Position numbers and translations under genes: made by a program. This document shows positions 33,975-42,483 of a stretch of DNA of 64,000 bases, piece after piece. Source of the stretch: Rhodococcoides kyotonense (GTDB lineage: Bacteria > Actinomycetota > Actinomycetes > Mycobacteriales > Mycobacteriaceae); the NCBI RefSeq assembly GCF_001645385.1, contig NZ_LVHI01000013.1, positions 31,712 to 95,711 on the forward strand, read 5' to 3'. The first letter of the stretch is position 1. The number at the start of each line of letters is the position of its first letter. Under the pieces are notes generated by a model, which saw only the letters and a program-made list of their open reading frames with translations, was not told where the DNA came from and did no database searches.

Positions 33975-34312
33975 TGACCGCCGAGTACCCCCGCGCCGAA
34001 TACCCGGCACAGACCCGCGCGTGGGCGCTCGAGGAATACGAGAAATCTCGACACAACTATGCCTCCCGCGCCGAATGCGTTGCAGCCTTGGCTGTCTCGA
34101 TCGGGGCGCATGAGAACACCGTGGCCCGGTGGATCAAGGACAAGTACGGCTCGTCGCGTCGCCCCGCAGCGGACGAGGTGGCCGCGCGACTTCGTGCCGC
34201 TGAGGAGGAGATCACGCGACTGCGTTCGGAGAACCGTTCCCTCACCGAGCGTTTGGCCGCCCACGCCCCGCGATCGATCGGCGCGGAGTCGATTTCGGTG
34301 GCCGCGTTGTGA
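33971..34312 (+). CDS. IS3 OrfA-like helix-turn-helix protein embedded in the transfer operon
   Basis: A 113-residue protein with the layout of IS3-family OrfA: an HTH (about 15-55, ALAVSIGAHENTVARWIKD) followed by a leucine-zipper-like coiled coil (RLRAAEEEITRLRSENRSL). No OrfB or IS ends are present, and the gene overlaps both neighbours (GTGATGA at the start, GTGA at the end). It looks like a domesticated DNA-binding protein kept as an operon member. A regulatory role is inferred. Confidence 0.72.
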   Translation: MMTAEYPRAEYPAQTRAWALEEYEKSRHNYASRAECVAALAVSIGAHENTVARWIKDKYGSSRRPAADEVAARLRAAEEEITRLRSENRSLTERLAAHAPRSIGAESISVAAL

Positions 34313-35934
34313 AGAAAGGCGGCGCGATCGCTCTGACCGTCGTGCTCGCGCTGGCCCTGTTCGTGGTCCTGTTCGTCACCACCGGTGTCCGTGAAGAAGT
34401 CACCGACTGTGTCCCCGGTCGTGGCATCTCCTCCGCCGCGGGCGGTGTTCCGGCCGGGTCGTTCGCCAAACCGGTCAAGACCACCGAATCGACCGTGTCG
34501 AGCCCGTTCGGGACGAGGTGGGGCACCAACCACAACGGCATCGACCTGGCCGGTCCCGTCGGGACACCGATCTACGCCTACGCCGACGGCGTCGTCTCGA
34601 AAGCCGGACCCGCCGACGGGTTCGGCATGTGGATCGTCCTCGATCACAACATCGACGGCCAGATCGTCTCCACCGTCTACGGCCACATGTTCCCCGACGG
34701 TGTGCTCGTGAAGGTCGGGGACCGCGTCACCGCCGGTCAGCACATCGCCAACATCGGCAACAACGGACAGTCCACCGGCGCACACCTGCACTTCGAGTAC
34801 CACCCCGGCGGCTGGGCACCGGGCAACGCGATCGACCCACAACCCTTCTACGACGCCGCCGCTGACCCCGGCACCGGAGCGACCGGCCAAAGCCCACCCC
34901 AGTCGACGAGCACCCCGGCCACACCCGCACCCTCGACCAGCGACTCCACCGAGATGGCCGCTCTCCCCGCCACCGTCGGATCCGAAGAGCACTTCCAGGT
35001 CGACACCGTCCGCGTCGCCCGCGCCGTCCACGCCAAGTTTCCGCAGATCACCACCATCGGCGGGTGGCGCGCCGACGGTGGGGGATTCGACGACCACCCC
35101 TCCGGACGCGCGGCCGACATCATGATCGACAACTGGTCCTCCGAGGAAGGAAAAGCACTCGGCGACCAGGTCAAGGACTACCTGTGGGCGAACCGCGACT
35201 ACCTCCAGATCGAATACATGATCTGGCGACAGGAATACATCCCTTCCCAGGGTGAACCGAACACCATGGAGGACAGAGGGTCTCCCACCCAGAACCACTT
35301 CGACCACGTCCACGTCACCACCGTCGGCCACGGCGCACCGGCACCCGGGCAGACCTACGGACCCGTCCCCGGCGGCGGCGGATCCGCACCGAAAGCAACC
35401 GGCACCTGCACCACCGCACCTGGTGCCGGTCTCGGTGATCACGCGAACCTCGCCGCCGGCCAGATCCCTCCGGAGTTCGAGCCGTGGCTCGCCCTCTCGG
35501 CCGCGCAGTGCCGCGAGCTCTCACCCGCGATCCTCGCCGCCCAGCTCAAGCAGGAATCCGGCTTCACTCCGGGCCTGACCAGTCCCGCCGGGGCCGAAGG
35601 GTATGCGCAGTTCCTCCCCGGAACGTGGGCGTCGTTCGGTTTCCCCGTCGACGACAAGGGCGTCGTCACCGGAGCTGCGGGGGAGGGGGATCCCAACGAC
35701 ATCGGCGACGCCGTCATGGCGCAGGGACGGTACAACTGCTCGGTCGCCGACACCCTACGACCGGGCATCGAATCCGGCTCTATCACCGGCGATCCCGTGG
35801 AATTGATGCTCGCCGGATATAACGCCGGCCCCGGAGCGGTACAGCAGTTCGGCGGCGTCCCGCCCTACTCGGAAACCCAGAACTACGTCACCACCATCAC
35901 GGCCACCGCATCCGACTACGACTTGGCCCGATAG
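34309..35934 (+). CDS. Three-domain peptidoglycan hydrolase (VirB1-like)
   Basis: A 541-residue membrane-anchored enzyme with an N-terminal helix at 5-25. Domain 1 (about 60-175) is an M23 endopeptidase with HNGIDLAG near 75 and HLHFEY near 160. Domain 2 (about 220-345) has RVARAVHAKFP, DDHPSGRAADIMI and DHVHVT, a His/Asp pattern seen in a domain often fused to hydrolases in actinobacteria. Domain 3 (about 395-535) is a lytic transglycosylase with the catalytic Glu in KQESGF. It should open the wall for the T4SS. The GTG start overlaps the previous stop. Confidence 0.87.
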   Translation: MKKGGAIALTVVLALALFVVLFVTTGVREEVTDCVPGRGISSAAGGVPAGSFAKPVKTTESTVSSPFGTRWGTNHNGIDLAGPVGTPIYAYADGVVSKAGPADGFGMWIVLDHNIDGQIVSTVYGHMFPDGVLVKVGDRVTAGQHIANIGNNGQSTGAHLHFEYHPGGWAPGNAIDPQPFYDAAADPGTGATGQSPPQSTSTPATPAPSTSDSTEMAALPATVGSEEHFQVDTVRVARAVHAKFPQITTIGGWRADGGGFDDHPSGRAADIMIDNWSSEEGKALGDQVKDYLWANRDYLQIEYMIWRQEYIPSQGEPNTMEDRGSPTQNHFDHVHVTTVGHGAPAPGQTYGPVPGGGGSAPKATGTCTTAPGAGLGDHANLAAGQIPPEFEPWLALSAAQCRELSPAILAAQLKQESGFTPGLTSPAGAEGYAQFLPGTWASFGFPVDDKGVVTGAAGEGDPNDIGDAVMAQGRYNCSVADTLRPGIESGSITGDPVELMLAGYNAGPGAVQQFGGVPPYSETQNYVTTITATASDYDLAR

Positions 35935-35970
35935 CCGCCACCGACCAAAGCTCGACGGAAAGGCCCACTC

Positions 35971-36369
35971 ATGAGCACCGCACCGACACGCACCAGCCAC
36001 CACCTGACGTCCCACGACCGGCATCGAGCACTGACAGCCCTTGCTCTGACCTCGGTCATCGTATGGACGGTATGGGCTGTTCCCGTCGCCCGATTGATCC
36101 TGGAGTCGATGATCACCACGATCGAGGACAGCGGCCGCGCCGCGGCTACCCGTGACGTTCTCGCACATGGTTGGTGGGCCGTCATCGTCGTCACCGCGGC
36201 GATGACCATAGGCAGCGTCGTCGCTGTCGCCGACGCCTCTGCGCGAGCGCAGAACTGGACTGTCACTGCGCTCCGTAAAGCCATCCACTTGGCGGCGACC
36301 GCGCTCGTCATGTGGGCGATCTGGACGGTCAGCGTGGTCGCCGCAGCAGGAGTCCCCACCGTCGGCTAG
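35971..36369 (+). CDS. Small three-helix membrane protein
   Basis: A 132-residue protein with three hydrophobic segments (about 24-45, 68-90 and 105-128) after a polar N-terminus. CGGAAAGG lies 11 nt before the ATG at 35971. No family is recognised. It is within the transfer operon, between the wall hydrolase and two further small genes. Confidence 0.68.
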   Translation: MSTAPTRTSHHLTSHDRHRALTALALTSVIVWTVWAVPVARLILESMITTIEDSGRAAATRDVLAHGWWAVIVVTAAMTIGSVVAVADASARAQNWTVTALRKAIHLAATALVMWAIWTVSVVAAAGVPTVG

Positions 36370-36442
36370 CGCTGCACACACCCATATTTGTTGTCGGTGG
36401 CCACCAGGACACTGGCACCATCACAGACCAAGGAGCACAGAC

Positions 36443-36583
36443 ATGGCACAGATCCTCCACAGCCGCCAAGCGGACGAACCGATCCTCGACTGGCTCGAAG
36501 TTATCGCCAAAGCCGCTGCACTGGGCCAGATCTCCGACACCGACACAGCGAGCGGACTCGACCGGCAGGACGCCACGACATGA
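36443..36583 (+). CDS. 46-residue small protein of the transfer operon
   Basis: ATG at 36443 with AAGGAG 7 nt upstream; the TGA overlaps the ATG of the next gene (ATGA). The product is amphipathic, with a helix EPILDWLEVIAKAAALGQIS. Strong ribosome-binding site, coupling and coding-like third positions support translation. The function is unknown. Confidence 0.65.
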   Translation: MAQILHSRQADEPILDWLEVIAKAAALGQISDTDTASGLDRQDATT

Positions 36584-37152
36584 GCCGCAGGGCCGGCCTC
36601 CTGTTCGTGTGCCTCGGTCTCGTCGGTGCGGTGACCATCGCGGCCGTGATCGTGTTCCTGTCCCGTGGTTCGGACACACCGCCACCACCGGGTACCGACG
36701 CCGGAATCGCCATCGACCCGTCCGCCACCGACCCCGTGGGTGTCGCGACGTCGGTGATGTCCGCTGTGTACACCTGGCAACCGGCAGTGCAGGATTCCCC
36801 GTGGGATGCCCTGCACGCGCAACGCGACAACTTGACCGGATCGATGGCCACCGCCGCGACCACGCCACCCGATCCAGCGCCGCAACCGATCCCGGAATGG
36901 CCGGCGTGGGCGCGCAGCGGAGACGTCGTCACCGCCGTCGCTCGACCGGACACCAGCGTCTACGCCGACGGCACAGCCGCCGAGATGGACGGTGACAACC
37001 AGGCCACCGTGGCTGTCGTCATCGACCGCGTCGTCCAACACCGCAGCGGTGAGATCACCCCGTTCACCGGCTACACCGGAGCCGTCGACCTCGAACGCAC
37101 CGACGACGGCTGGAAAGTCGCGAACTATCGCCTCATCAGCGCAGGTCTCTAG
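36580..37152 (+). CDS. Single-pass membrane protein with NTF2-like exported domain
   Basis: A 190-residue protein coupled to the 46-residue gene. A transmembrane helix (LLFVCLGLVGAVTIAAVIVF) is followed by a Pro-rich linker and an exported domain ending in YTGAVDLERTDDGWKVANYR, a C-terminal strand pattern shared by VirB8/TcpC-like and Mce-associated proteins. It is probably a third VirB8-type subunit of the system. The longer in-frame extension upstream of 36580 is not supported. Confidence 0.7.
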   Translation: MSRRAGLLFVCLGLVGAVTIAAVIVFLSRGSDTPPPPGTDAGIAIDPSATDPVGVATSVMSAVYTWQPAVQDSPWDALHAQRDNLTGSMATAATTPPDPAPQPIPEWPAWARSGDVVTAVARPDTSVYADGTAAEMDGDNQATVAVVIDRVVQHRSGEITPFTGYTGAVDLERTDDGWKVANYRLISAGL

Positions 37153-37220
37153 CCGACTGGCCACCGGCAACACCCTCGCTGTCCACACGCCGCACGCACC
37201 GCAGAGAAGGATCTATTGTC

Positions 37221-39608
37221 ATGGGAAAAGTAGGAATCCTCACCGAAAAGCCCTCCGCAGCACGTAACTTTGCCGCAGCACTGGGCGGTATGAGCGGCAC
37301 GTTCGAGGGCACGGAGTACGTCATCGTCCACGCTCGCGGCCACCTGCTGGAATTGAAAGACCCCGCCGCGATGGTGCCCACGCCTCTCACCGACAAGTAC
37401 AAGAGCTGGGAGCTCGAACATCTCCCGTGGAACGCCGACGACTTCCGCTGGGAGCGAGAGATCCGACGCCGGGTGTCCGGCGGCAAGCTGGTCACCGATC
37501 CGGACGCGAAAAGCCTGCTCCACGAACTGAAAACGACCCTCTCGGACTGCGAAAGCATCTGCAATGCAGCCGATCTCGACCCCACCGGTGAAGGCTCACT
37601 CCTCGGCTGGGAGATCGTGGAATACCTGGGCCTCGAGAACAAGAAGCTCGAACGCATGGAGTTCCTGGACGAAACCCCCGCATCGCTACGTACGGCCTTC
37701 ACAGCCCGTCGACCGGTTACGGCGATCGCCGCCGAAGGCGACTACCGCAAGGCCGACTTCCGGTCCAAGTGGGACATGCTCTCGATGCAGTTCACCAGAC
37801 TCGCGACCAAAACCGCGGGCGCGACCACCGTGCTCCGAAACGGCCGACTCAAGTCCGCAATGGTCGTGATCGTCGGCGACGGACTCGACGCACACAGGAA
37901 CTACGTCAAGAAAGCGTTCTACGAGAACCGGTTTCGGGACGAGAACGGTGTCACGTACACCGACCCCGAGGTCGATCGATTCGAGAACGAGAACGATGTG
38001 CCCGGCGGCCTCGAGTCGTCACCGGTCGTCCACGACGGGACCACACGCAAGAAGACAGGGCCGCCGCGGTTGATGGACCTCGCAGCCCTGTCGTCGCTGC
38101 TGGCGAAGAAGGGCTTCGGAGCCAAGAACGTCCTCGACACCTACCAGAAGATGTACGAGGCGCAGGTGGTGTCCTACCCGCGCACCGAGGACAAGTTCAT
38201 CTCGATCGAGCAGTTCAACGAGCTGCTCCCACTGGTCGACGCGATCGCCGGTGTGGTGGGCGTGGATCCGGCGGCGCTGAGCCATCGCGGGCCCCGTACG
38301 AGCCACGTCAAGTCCGGCGGCGCGCACGGTGCCAACCGCCCGGGACCCAACGTCCCGACGTCCCTGGACGCAGTGGAGAAGACCTACGGCGAGTTGGGCA
38401 AAGAGATCTACGAGCTCCTCGCGAAGAACTACCTGACGATGCTCGCGCCCGATTACGAGTACGACCAGCATCGCGGCCACGTCGAGCAGTACCCGAGCTT
38501 CGTCGGCTCGCTGAACGTGCCCGCAGTGCTCGGATGGAAAGGTGTGTTCGTCGTCGAGGAAGAGGACGGCGAGCGCGACGAGCAACCCACTGGTGTGACG
38601 GCGTTGGGTACTGTCGCGGACCCGTTCGTCCACGAGGGCTTCCCTGCGCGGCCGCCGCATCCGACGATGGGATGGTTGATGAAACAGCTCGAGAAGCGGA
38701 GCGTAGGTACCGGCGCGACCCGGACGAGCACCTATGCCGAGGTCACGAACAACGCGGGCGGCAAGGCCTTGATGATTGAGAAGCGCGGCAAGATCACCCT
38801 CAGCGCGATCGGTGAACTCAACCATCGGATCCTGCCGGGCACGCACATCGGGGATCTGACGCTCACCGAGCAGGTCTTCGAGCAGATGGCGCAGATCGAG
38901 GCCGGAACCGGCGAGGCAGCCGACTACCTGTCCCTCGTAGCGGATCTCGTTCGTCACGACCTGCAGACGATGAAGGCCAATTCGAGCAGGCTCCCCGGCG
39001 AGCTCACGGCACGGATGGGCAAGGCCGGGGTGACTCGGGCGGCGGTGGAGATGATCGAACTGCCACCCGAGCTGCACTTCACCCATGCAGGCACGGTCGT
39101 GACCCGCACGAAGCGAGTCTTCGGTGGCCACCGATTCACCGACACCGAAGTAACGGCACTGCTCACCGGTCAGGTCATCGAAATCATCGCAACAAGCGCG
39201 AAGTCGGGAAAGACATTCACCTGCACGGGAAAACTCGAACCAGGCGTCAGGGAGAAAGACGGCAAGCAGTACCCACACGTGAGCTTCAACCCTCGATTCG
39301 AGGAGCGTGCACCTCGGACCGATCTGGTCAGCGGAGTGTGGAAAGGCAAACCGGTCACATTCAAAGGCCGCGGATGGGGTGCCAACGACCACTGGCCGGG
39401 AAAGGACTTCACCGAGCAGGAACTCGAGAAGCTACTGGCCGGAGAGACCATCGAATTCGACGCCACAAGCAAGACAGGCAAAACGTACCGGGCCAAGGGC
39501 GCACTGGCCGCAGGTACCTACCAGGGCAGCAAGACATTTGGATTCAAGCTGAAGTTCGAGGACCGCAAATCCACCGCAGGCACCAAAAGACGCACCGTGC
39601 GTCGGTAA
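37221..39608 (+). CDS. Type IA DNA topoisomerase (TopB/TraE type)
   Basis: A 795-residue topoisomerase. The TOPRIM domain begins GILTEKPSAARNFA (catalytic Glu near 9) and has the acidic AADLDPTGEG (about 116-125), slightly different from the usual DPDREGE. The active-site tyrosine is Y319 in VVSYPRTED. The C-terminal 200 residues carry two related repeats (GHRFTDTEVTALLTGQVIE and GKDFTEQELEKLLAGETIE) of the kind found in plasmid topoisomerase III. Such enzymes unlink DNA during plasmid replication and transfer. Confidence 0.9.
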   Translation: MGKVGILTEKPSAARNFAAALGGMSGTFEGTEYVIVHARGHLLELKDPAAMVPTPLTDKYKSWELEHLPWNADDFRWEREIRRRVSGGKLVTDPDAKSLLHELKTTLSDCESICNAADLDPTGEGSLLGWEIVEYLGLENKKLERMEFLDETPASLRTAFTARRPVTAIAAEGDYRKADFRSKWDMLSMQFTRLATKTAGATTVLRNGRLKSAMVVIVGDGLDAHRNYVKKAFYENRFRDENGVTYTDPEVDRFENENDVPGGLESSPVVHDGTTRKKTGPPRLMDLAALSSLLAKKGFGAKNVLDTYQKMYEAQVVSYPRTEDKFISIEQFNELLPLVDAIAGVVGVDPAALSHRGPRTSHVKSGGAHGANRPGPNVPTSLDAVEKTYGELGKEIYELLAKNYLTMLAPDYEYDQHRGHVEQYPSFVGSLNVPAVLGWKGVFVVEEEDGERDEQPTGVTALGTVADPFVHEGFPARPPHPTMGWLMKQLEKRSVGTGATRTSTYAEVTNNAGGKALMIEKRGKITLSAIGELNHRILPGTHIGDLTLTEQVFEQMAQIEAGTGEAADYLSLVADLVRHDLQTMKANSSRLPGELTARMGKAGVTRAAVEMIELPPELHFTHAGTVVTRTKRVFGGHRFTDTEVTALLTGQVIEIIATSAKSGKTFTCTGKLEPGVREKDGKQYPHVSFNPRFEERAPRTDLVSGVWKGKPVTFKGRGWGANDHWPGKDFTEQELEKLLAGETIEFDATSKTGKTYRAKGALAAGTYQGSKTFGFKLKFEDRKSTAGTKRRTVRR

Positions 39609-39677
39609 ACGGGTGCCGCAGGACAGCAGCGGGGTCGTACGCCTGCACCCATCAAGAAACGAGTTCGAGCGGCGGGT

Positions 39678-40040
39678 TCAGAAGAAGGTCAGCTGTGCCT
39701 CGTCGACGCGGACACGTCCGGGCTTCGTCCGGCGGGGTCGGACCGGGGGAGCGTGCCGAGCCGGCACCGCCGGTGCGGAACCTTCGGCGATGCCGAGTTC
39801 GACGCACGCGCGGCGCGCCAATTCCTCTCGTACACGCGACCGTTCGGCCACGCGCGCACGTCCGATCGCCGTGTCTCGGGCACTCCACTCCAACTCCCAC
39901 GCCGCCGATCCCGGAGGCGGCGCGCCCACAGCCCGATCGGTTACCCGATCGAGCAGTTGATCGATCCTGTCGATCAGAACCTCGGCAAGCCCATCGAGCA
40001 CGTGATCGGGCACCGCAGCCACGCCGACGTTCTCGCTCAT
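39678..40040 (-). CDS. Hypothetical protein, 120 residues
   Basis: A soluble, helical protein from the ATG at 40040, with an N-terminal amphipathic region (VPDHVLDGLAEVLIDRIDQL) and a basic, Pro/Arg-rich C-terminal tail. No family is recognised. It lies downstream of lsr2 on the same strand, 85 bp away, and converges with the topoisomerase gene. Codon third positions look coding, but the ribosome-binding site is weak. Confidence 0.55.
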   Translation of the reverse strand: MSENVGVAAVPDHVLDGLAEVLIDRIDQLLDRVTDRAVGAPPPGSAAWELEWSARDTAIGRARVAERSRVREELARRACVELGIAEGSAPAVPARHAPPVRPRRTKPGRVRVDEAQLTFF

Positions 40041-40125
40041 ACGGGGCAATCTAGTGTTCCTCCGAACAGATCGGGGTCAGAGTGGGCGACGAGTGACGTT
40101 GCACTGCGGAGACTCCACGGCATGG

Positions 40126-40494
40126 TCAGTGAGCAGCGTTGTACGCCTCTTCGATGTCGGCCGGGATACGTCCGCGGTCGCTGATCGGGTGACCTTGATC
40201 GAATGCCCACTGCCGAATTGCGCGTGTCTGCGCAGGATCACGCGTGGCCGGTGTCCCGGTCTTCGCGGGCGTCGTCGCGCCGGCGGGGGAGGGCTTGCGC
40301 TTGCGGCCGCCTATCCGCGTCGAATGCTCGATGTAGTAGTCGAGCTTTCTGTGAAACTCTATGGCGTTCTTCGCTTTCAGATCTATCACGTACTCGACAC
40401 CGTTGACCGCGAATTCGATTGTCTCGCCGGATTCGTCGTCGATGACCGACCCGTCGATATCGTCCACCAATTGGGTTGTCACTCGTTTGGCCAC
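40126..40494 (-). CDS. lsr2: Lsr2-type nucleoid-associated protein
   Basis: A 122-residue Lsr2 homologue. The N-terminal dimerisation domain includes GETIEFAVNGVEYVIDLKAK, and the C-terminal DNA-binding domain has RAIRQWAFDQG followed by the AT-hook-like RGR at 107-109 (SDRGRIP). Lsr2 binds AT-rich DNA and silences horizontally acquired genes in mycolate actinomycetes, like H-NS. A plasmid copy can mask the plasmid's cost to its host or keep its own cargo silent. Confidence 0.92.
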   Translation of the reverse strand: MAKRVTTQLVDDIDGSVIDDESGETIEFAVNGVEYVIDLKAKNAIEFHRKLDYYIEHSTRIGGRKRKPSPAGATTPAKTGTPATRDPAQTRAIRQWAFDQGHPISDRGRIPADIEEAYNAAH

Positions 40495-40713
40495 AGCCGC
40501 AAAACCTTTCGATCACACAATGTCACGAATTCGATAATGCCCAGCCTAGCCACAAACGAGCTGCCGAGCTCCACCCCCTGCCACCGTCGGAAAGGGCGCG
40601 CCTCGATGCCCGTTCCGTCCTAGAAACACACATTGAGCAGTCGATACGAGCAACGATAGAATTGTCCACTCCGACGCAGCTCGTACACGTGCGACTCACA
40701 GGAAAGGATCCGA

Positions 40714-41049
40714 ATGTCCGAACCTGCGGCACCATCGACCGACAACGACCGGCCTGTGGAGGAACTACAGAGCACCACGGACGAATACGTTCATGCCCCG
40801 AGAGACGATTGGTACACCGAAAACGACCTCGTGGAGATGGGATACCGCCGCGAGGCCCTGGTCGATCTTTTCGGGAAACCGATTCCGGGACACGACGGGT
40901 CGATCGGATGGACCGTCTCATCGGTATCGAAGATCGAGCAGACCCAGTTGGCCCCTGCCTACGAGTTGATCGAGGCGGCTTTCGGTGCGTTCAACGACGC
41001 GGCCGACACCATGACCTCGCGCGTGATGTATAGCTCGTTCGATTCCTGA
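40714..41049 (+). CDS. Hypothetical acidic protein, 111 residues
   Basis: AAAGGA lies 7 nt before the ATG at 40714. The N-terminal 30 residues are polar and acidic; the rest includes DLVEMGYRREALVDLFGKPI and KIEQTQLAPAYELIEAAFGA, which looks like a compact helical fold with a DNA-reading flavour. It is divergent from lsr2. No family is recognised. Confidence 0.6.
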   Translation: MSEPAAPSTDNDRPVEELQSTTDEYVHAPRDDWYTENDLVEMGYRREALVDLFGKPIPGHDGSIGWTVSSVSKIEQTQLAPAYELIEAAFGAFNDAADTMTSRVMYSSFDS

Positions 41050-41199
41050 CGTCTCCGAGAATCCGCTGCATATCAGACGGTAGGCCCACATCGCGCCGAC
41101 CAGTTCGTGCGAGCGGGAGGATCGACAACCTTTGTTGCACAACGCTTCCTAGCGTTTACCTGACATAAGATCCGTTATCGGCAATGAAATTCACTTTCG

Positions 41200-42249
41200 T
41201 CACGGGTGACGAAAGCTATCAGGAATCACGCCCGAAGCAACGTGTTGCCATAGGGGTAACTGTTTCCAGTCGGGTGGGAACCCCATCTCGAGTGGAGTGC
41301 GAATGGAGGAAGGCAGAAAGGAGCGGTCGATCAGGCTCTCCAGTTGCTTGATCCATGTGCTACCAGGCGATGTCGTCTGCAGCAGGAACGCAGCCGCGGA
41401 AATTGTGCCGTAAATTTTGTCGGATTGAGCGGGAAGTCCGTCGAACAGTGGGACCGACCGTAACGAACTTGTTCCGATTGGAACGAGCGTCCGATTCCAT
41501 AGCCGAGAATGATGAGCGGAGATATTTCGGACGATTGTGAGCTGCTCGAGAAGGTTCGCCAGAGTACTGCCTGGACCTGCGGCCCGGCGTCGACGGTTGC
41601 GCCTGGCGGCTGACGATCCACGTCCGCGTCGTGGGCCGGTGGTTTCCGGAGCTGGCGTCGGCGGGATGCCGAACCAACACGCAATCGCGTCACGGTCTTC
41701 TTCCTGCATTCCGGCGAAGAGCTTTGATAGATCGCTGAAGTCCAACACGTCAGTGAGGACCCAAATCGGAACCCGTCCGGCGTAGTTGTCGAAGTGATGT
41801 TTGAGCGACTGATCCTTGTTCCTTTGGCGTTTCACCCGACCGAACGCTGTTGCGAGCCAATCCATATGGTCACCGTTACCAACGAATAGTGGGTCGAAGT
41901 TGTCACCGTCGAGGTGCGACATAGGTCCGCGGGAACCGAGGGTATGCCCTACCTGGCTGCGGATGGCGACTTCCACGCGTTCGATTGCGCTCAGCATGTA
42001 TGTCTTTAAGTGCCGGTCGAATTCGTACAGGCGGACGATCTCGTCGAATGTCGTACCTGACACAAACTGGCTTCCCGACCCCGAATCAACATTTGGGTCC
42101 ACGAACGGGTACCAGTAGCCGCTGAGCCGGTAATACCCGATCGCTCTCAACCAGCGATCTGCAATGCTGGAGTCCGGGATTGCCATCCCCCGCGACTCTA
42201 ACCGCTCGACCTGCTGGGCGATCGTCAAGAAAGGTTTGAGGTCAGCCAT
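41200..42249 (-). CDS. AbiF/AbiD-type abortive infection protein with two HEPN motifs
   Basis: A 349-residue Abi_2-family protein. It opens with LTIAQQVERLESRGM and the typical AIGYYRLSGYWYPF, and contains two R-x4-H motifs, RSQVGH (97-102) and RNISAH (241-246), the catalytic signature of HEPN RNases. A basic, low-complexity insertion (RRGRGSSAARRNRRRR, about 207-222) separates the two halves. Proteins of this family stop phage growth by killing or arresting the infected cell and are relatives of the Cas13 HEPN fold. It is the first gene of the defence island and is divergent from the PIN-GNAT gene. Confidence 0.88.
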   Translation of the reverse strand: MADLKPFLTIAQQVERLESRGMAIPDSSIADRWLRAIGYYRLSGYWYPFVDPNVDSGSGSQFVSGTTFDEIVRLYEFDRHLKTYMLSAIERVEVAIRSQVGHTLGSRGPMSHLDGDNFDPLFVGNGDHMDWLATAFGRVKRQRNKDQSLKHHFDNYAGRVPIWVLTDVLDFSDLSKLFAGMQEEDRDAIACWFGIPPTPAPETTGPRRGRGSSAARRNRRRRAAGPGSTLANLLEQLTIVRNISAHHSRLWNRTLVPIGTSSLRSVPLFDGLPAQSDKIYGTISAAAFLLQTTSPGSTWIKQLESLIDRSFLPSSIRTPLEMGFPPDWKQLPLWQHVASGVIPDSFRHP

Positions 42250-42255
42250 CACCAG

Positions 42256-42261
42256 AGTATA
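42256..42261 (-). promoter_or_regulatory. Possible -10 box for a leaderless AbiF transcript
   Basis: On the minus strand TATACT ends 6 nt before the ATG at 42249, with no ribosome-binding site between. That spacing places the transcription start at or next to the start codon, so the mRNA would be leaderless, a common arrangement in actinomycetes. No clear -35 box is visible. Confidence 0.4.
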
Positions 42262-42483
42262 GAAATCCGGCCCGCACCCAGCTGAGCTGAGGCGGGCCGA
42301 ACGATTGCAACGATGGTAGCGCAAGTGGGGTGTTGGCGACAAGCAACTGGAGGGCGACACTCACACCCTCATCCCCACGACGACGTGCTGTGCGCAGATA
42401 CTGGATCACTGAACCCGTATCTTTGGTGTCTACCGTCGACACCCGGATGGCGACCCGAGGTTGGACGGATAGGAGATCTCGTC

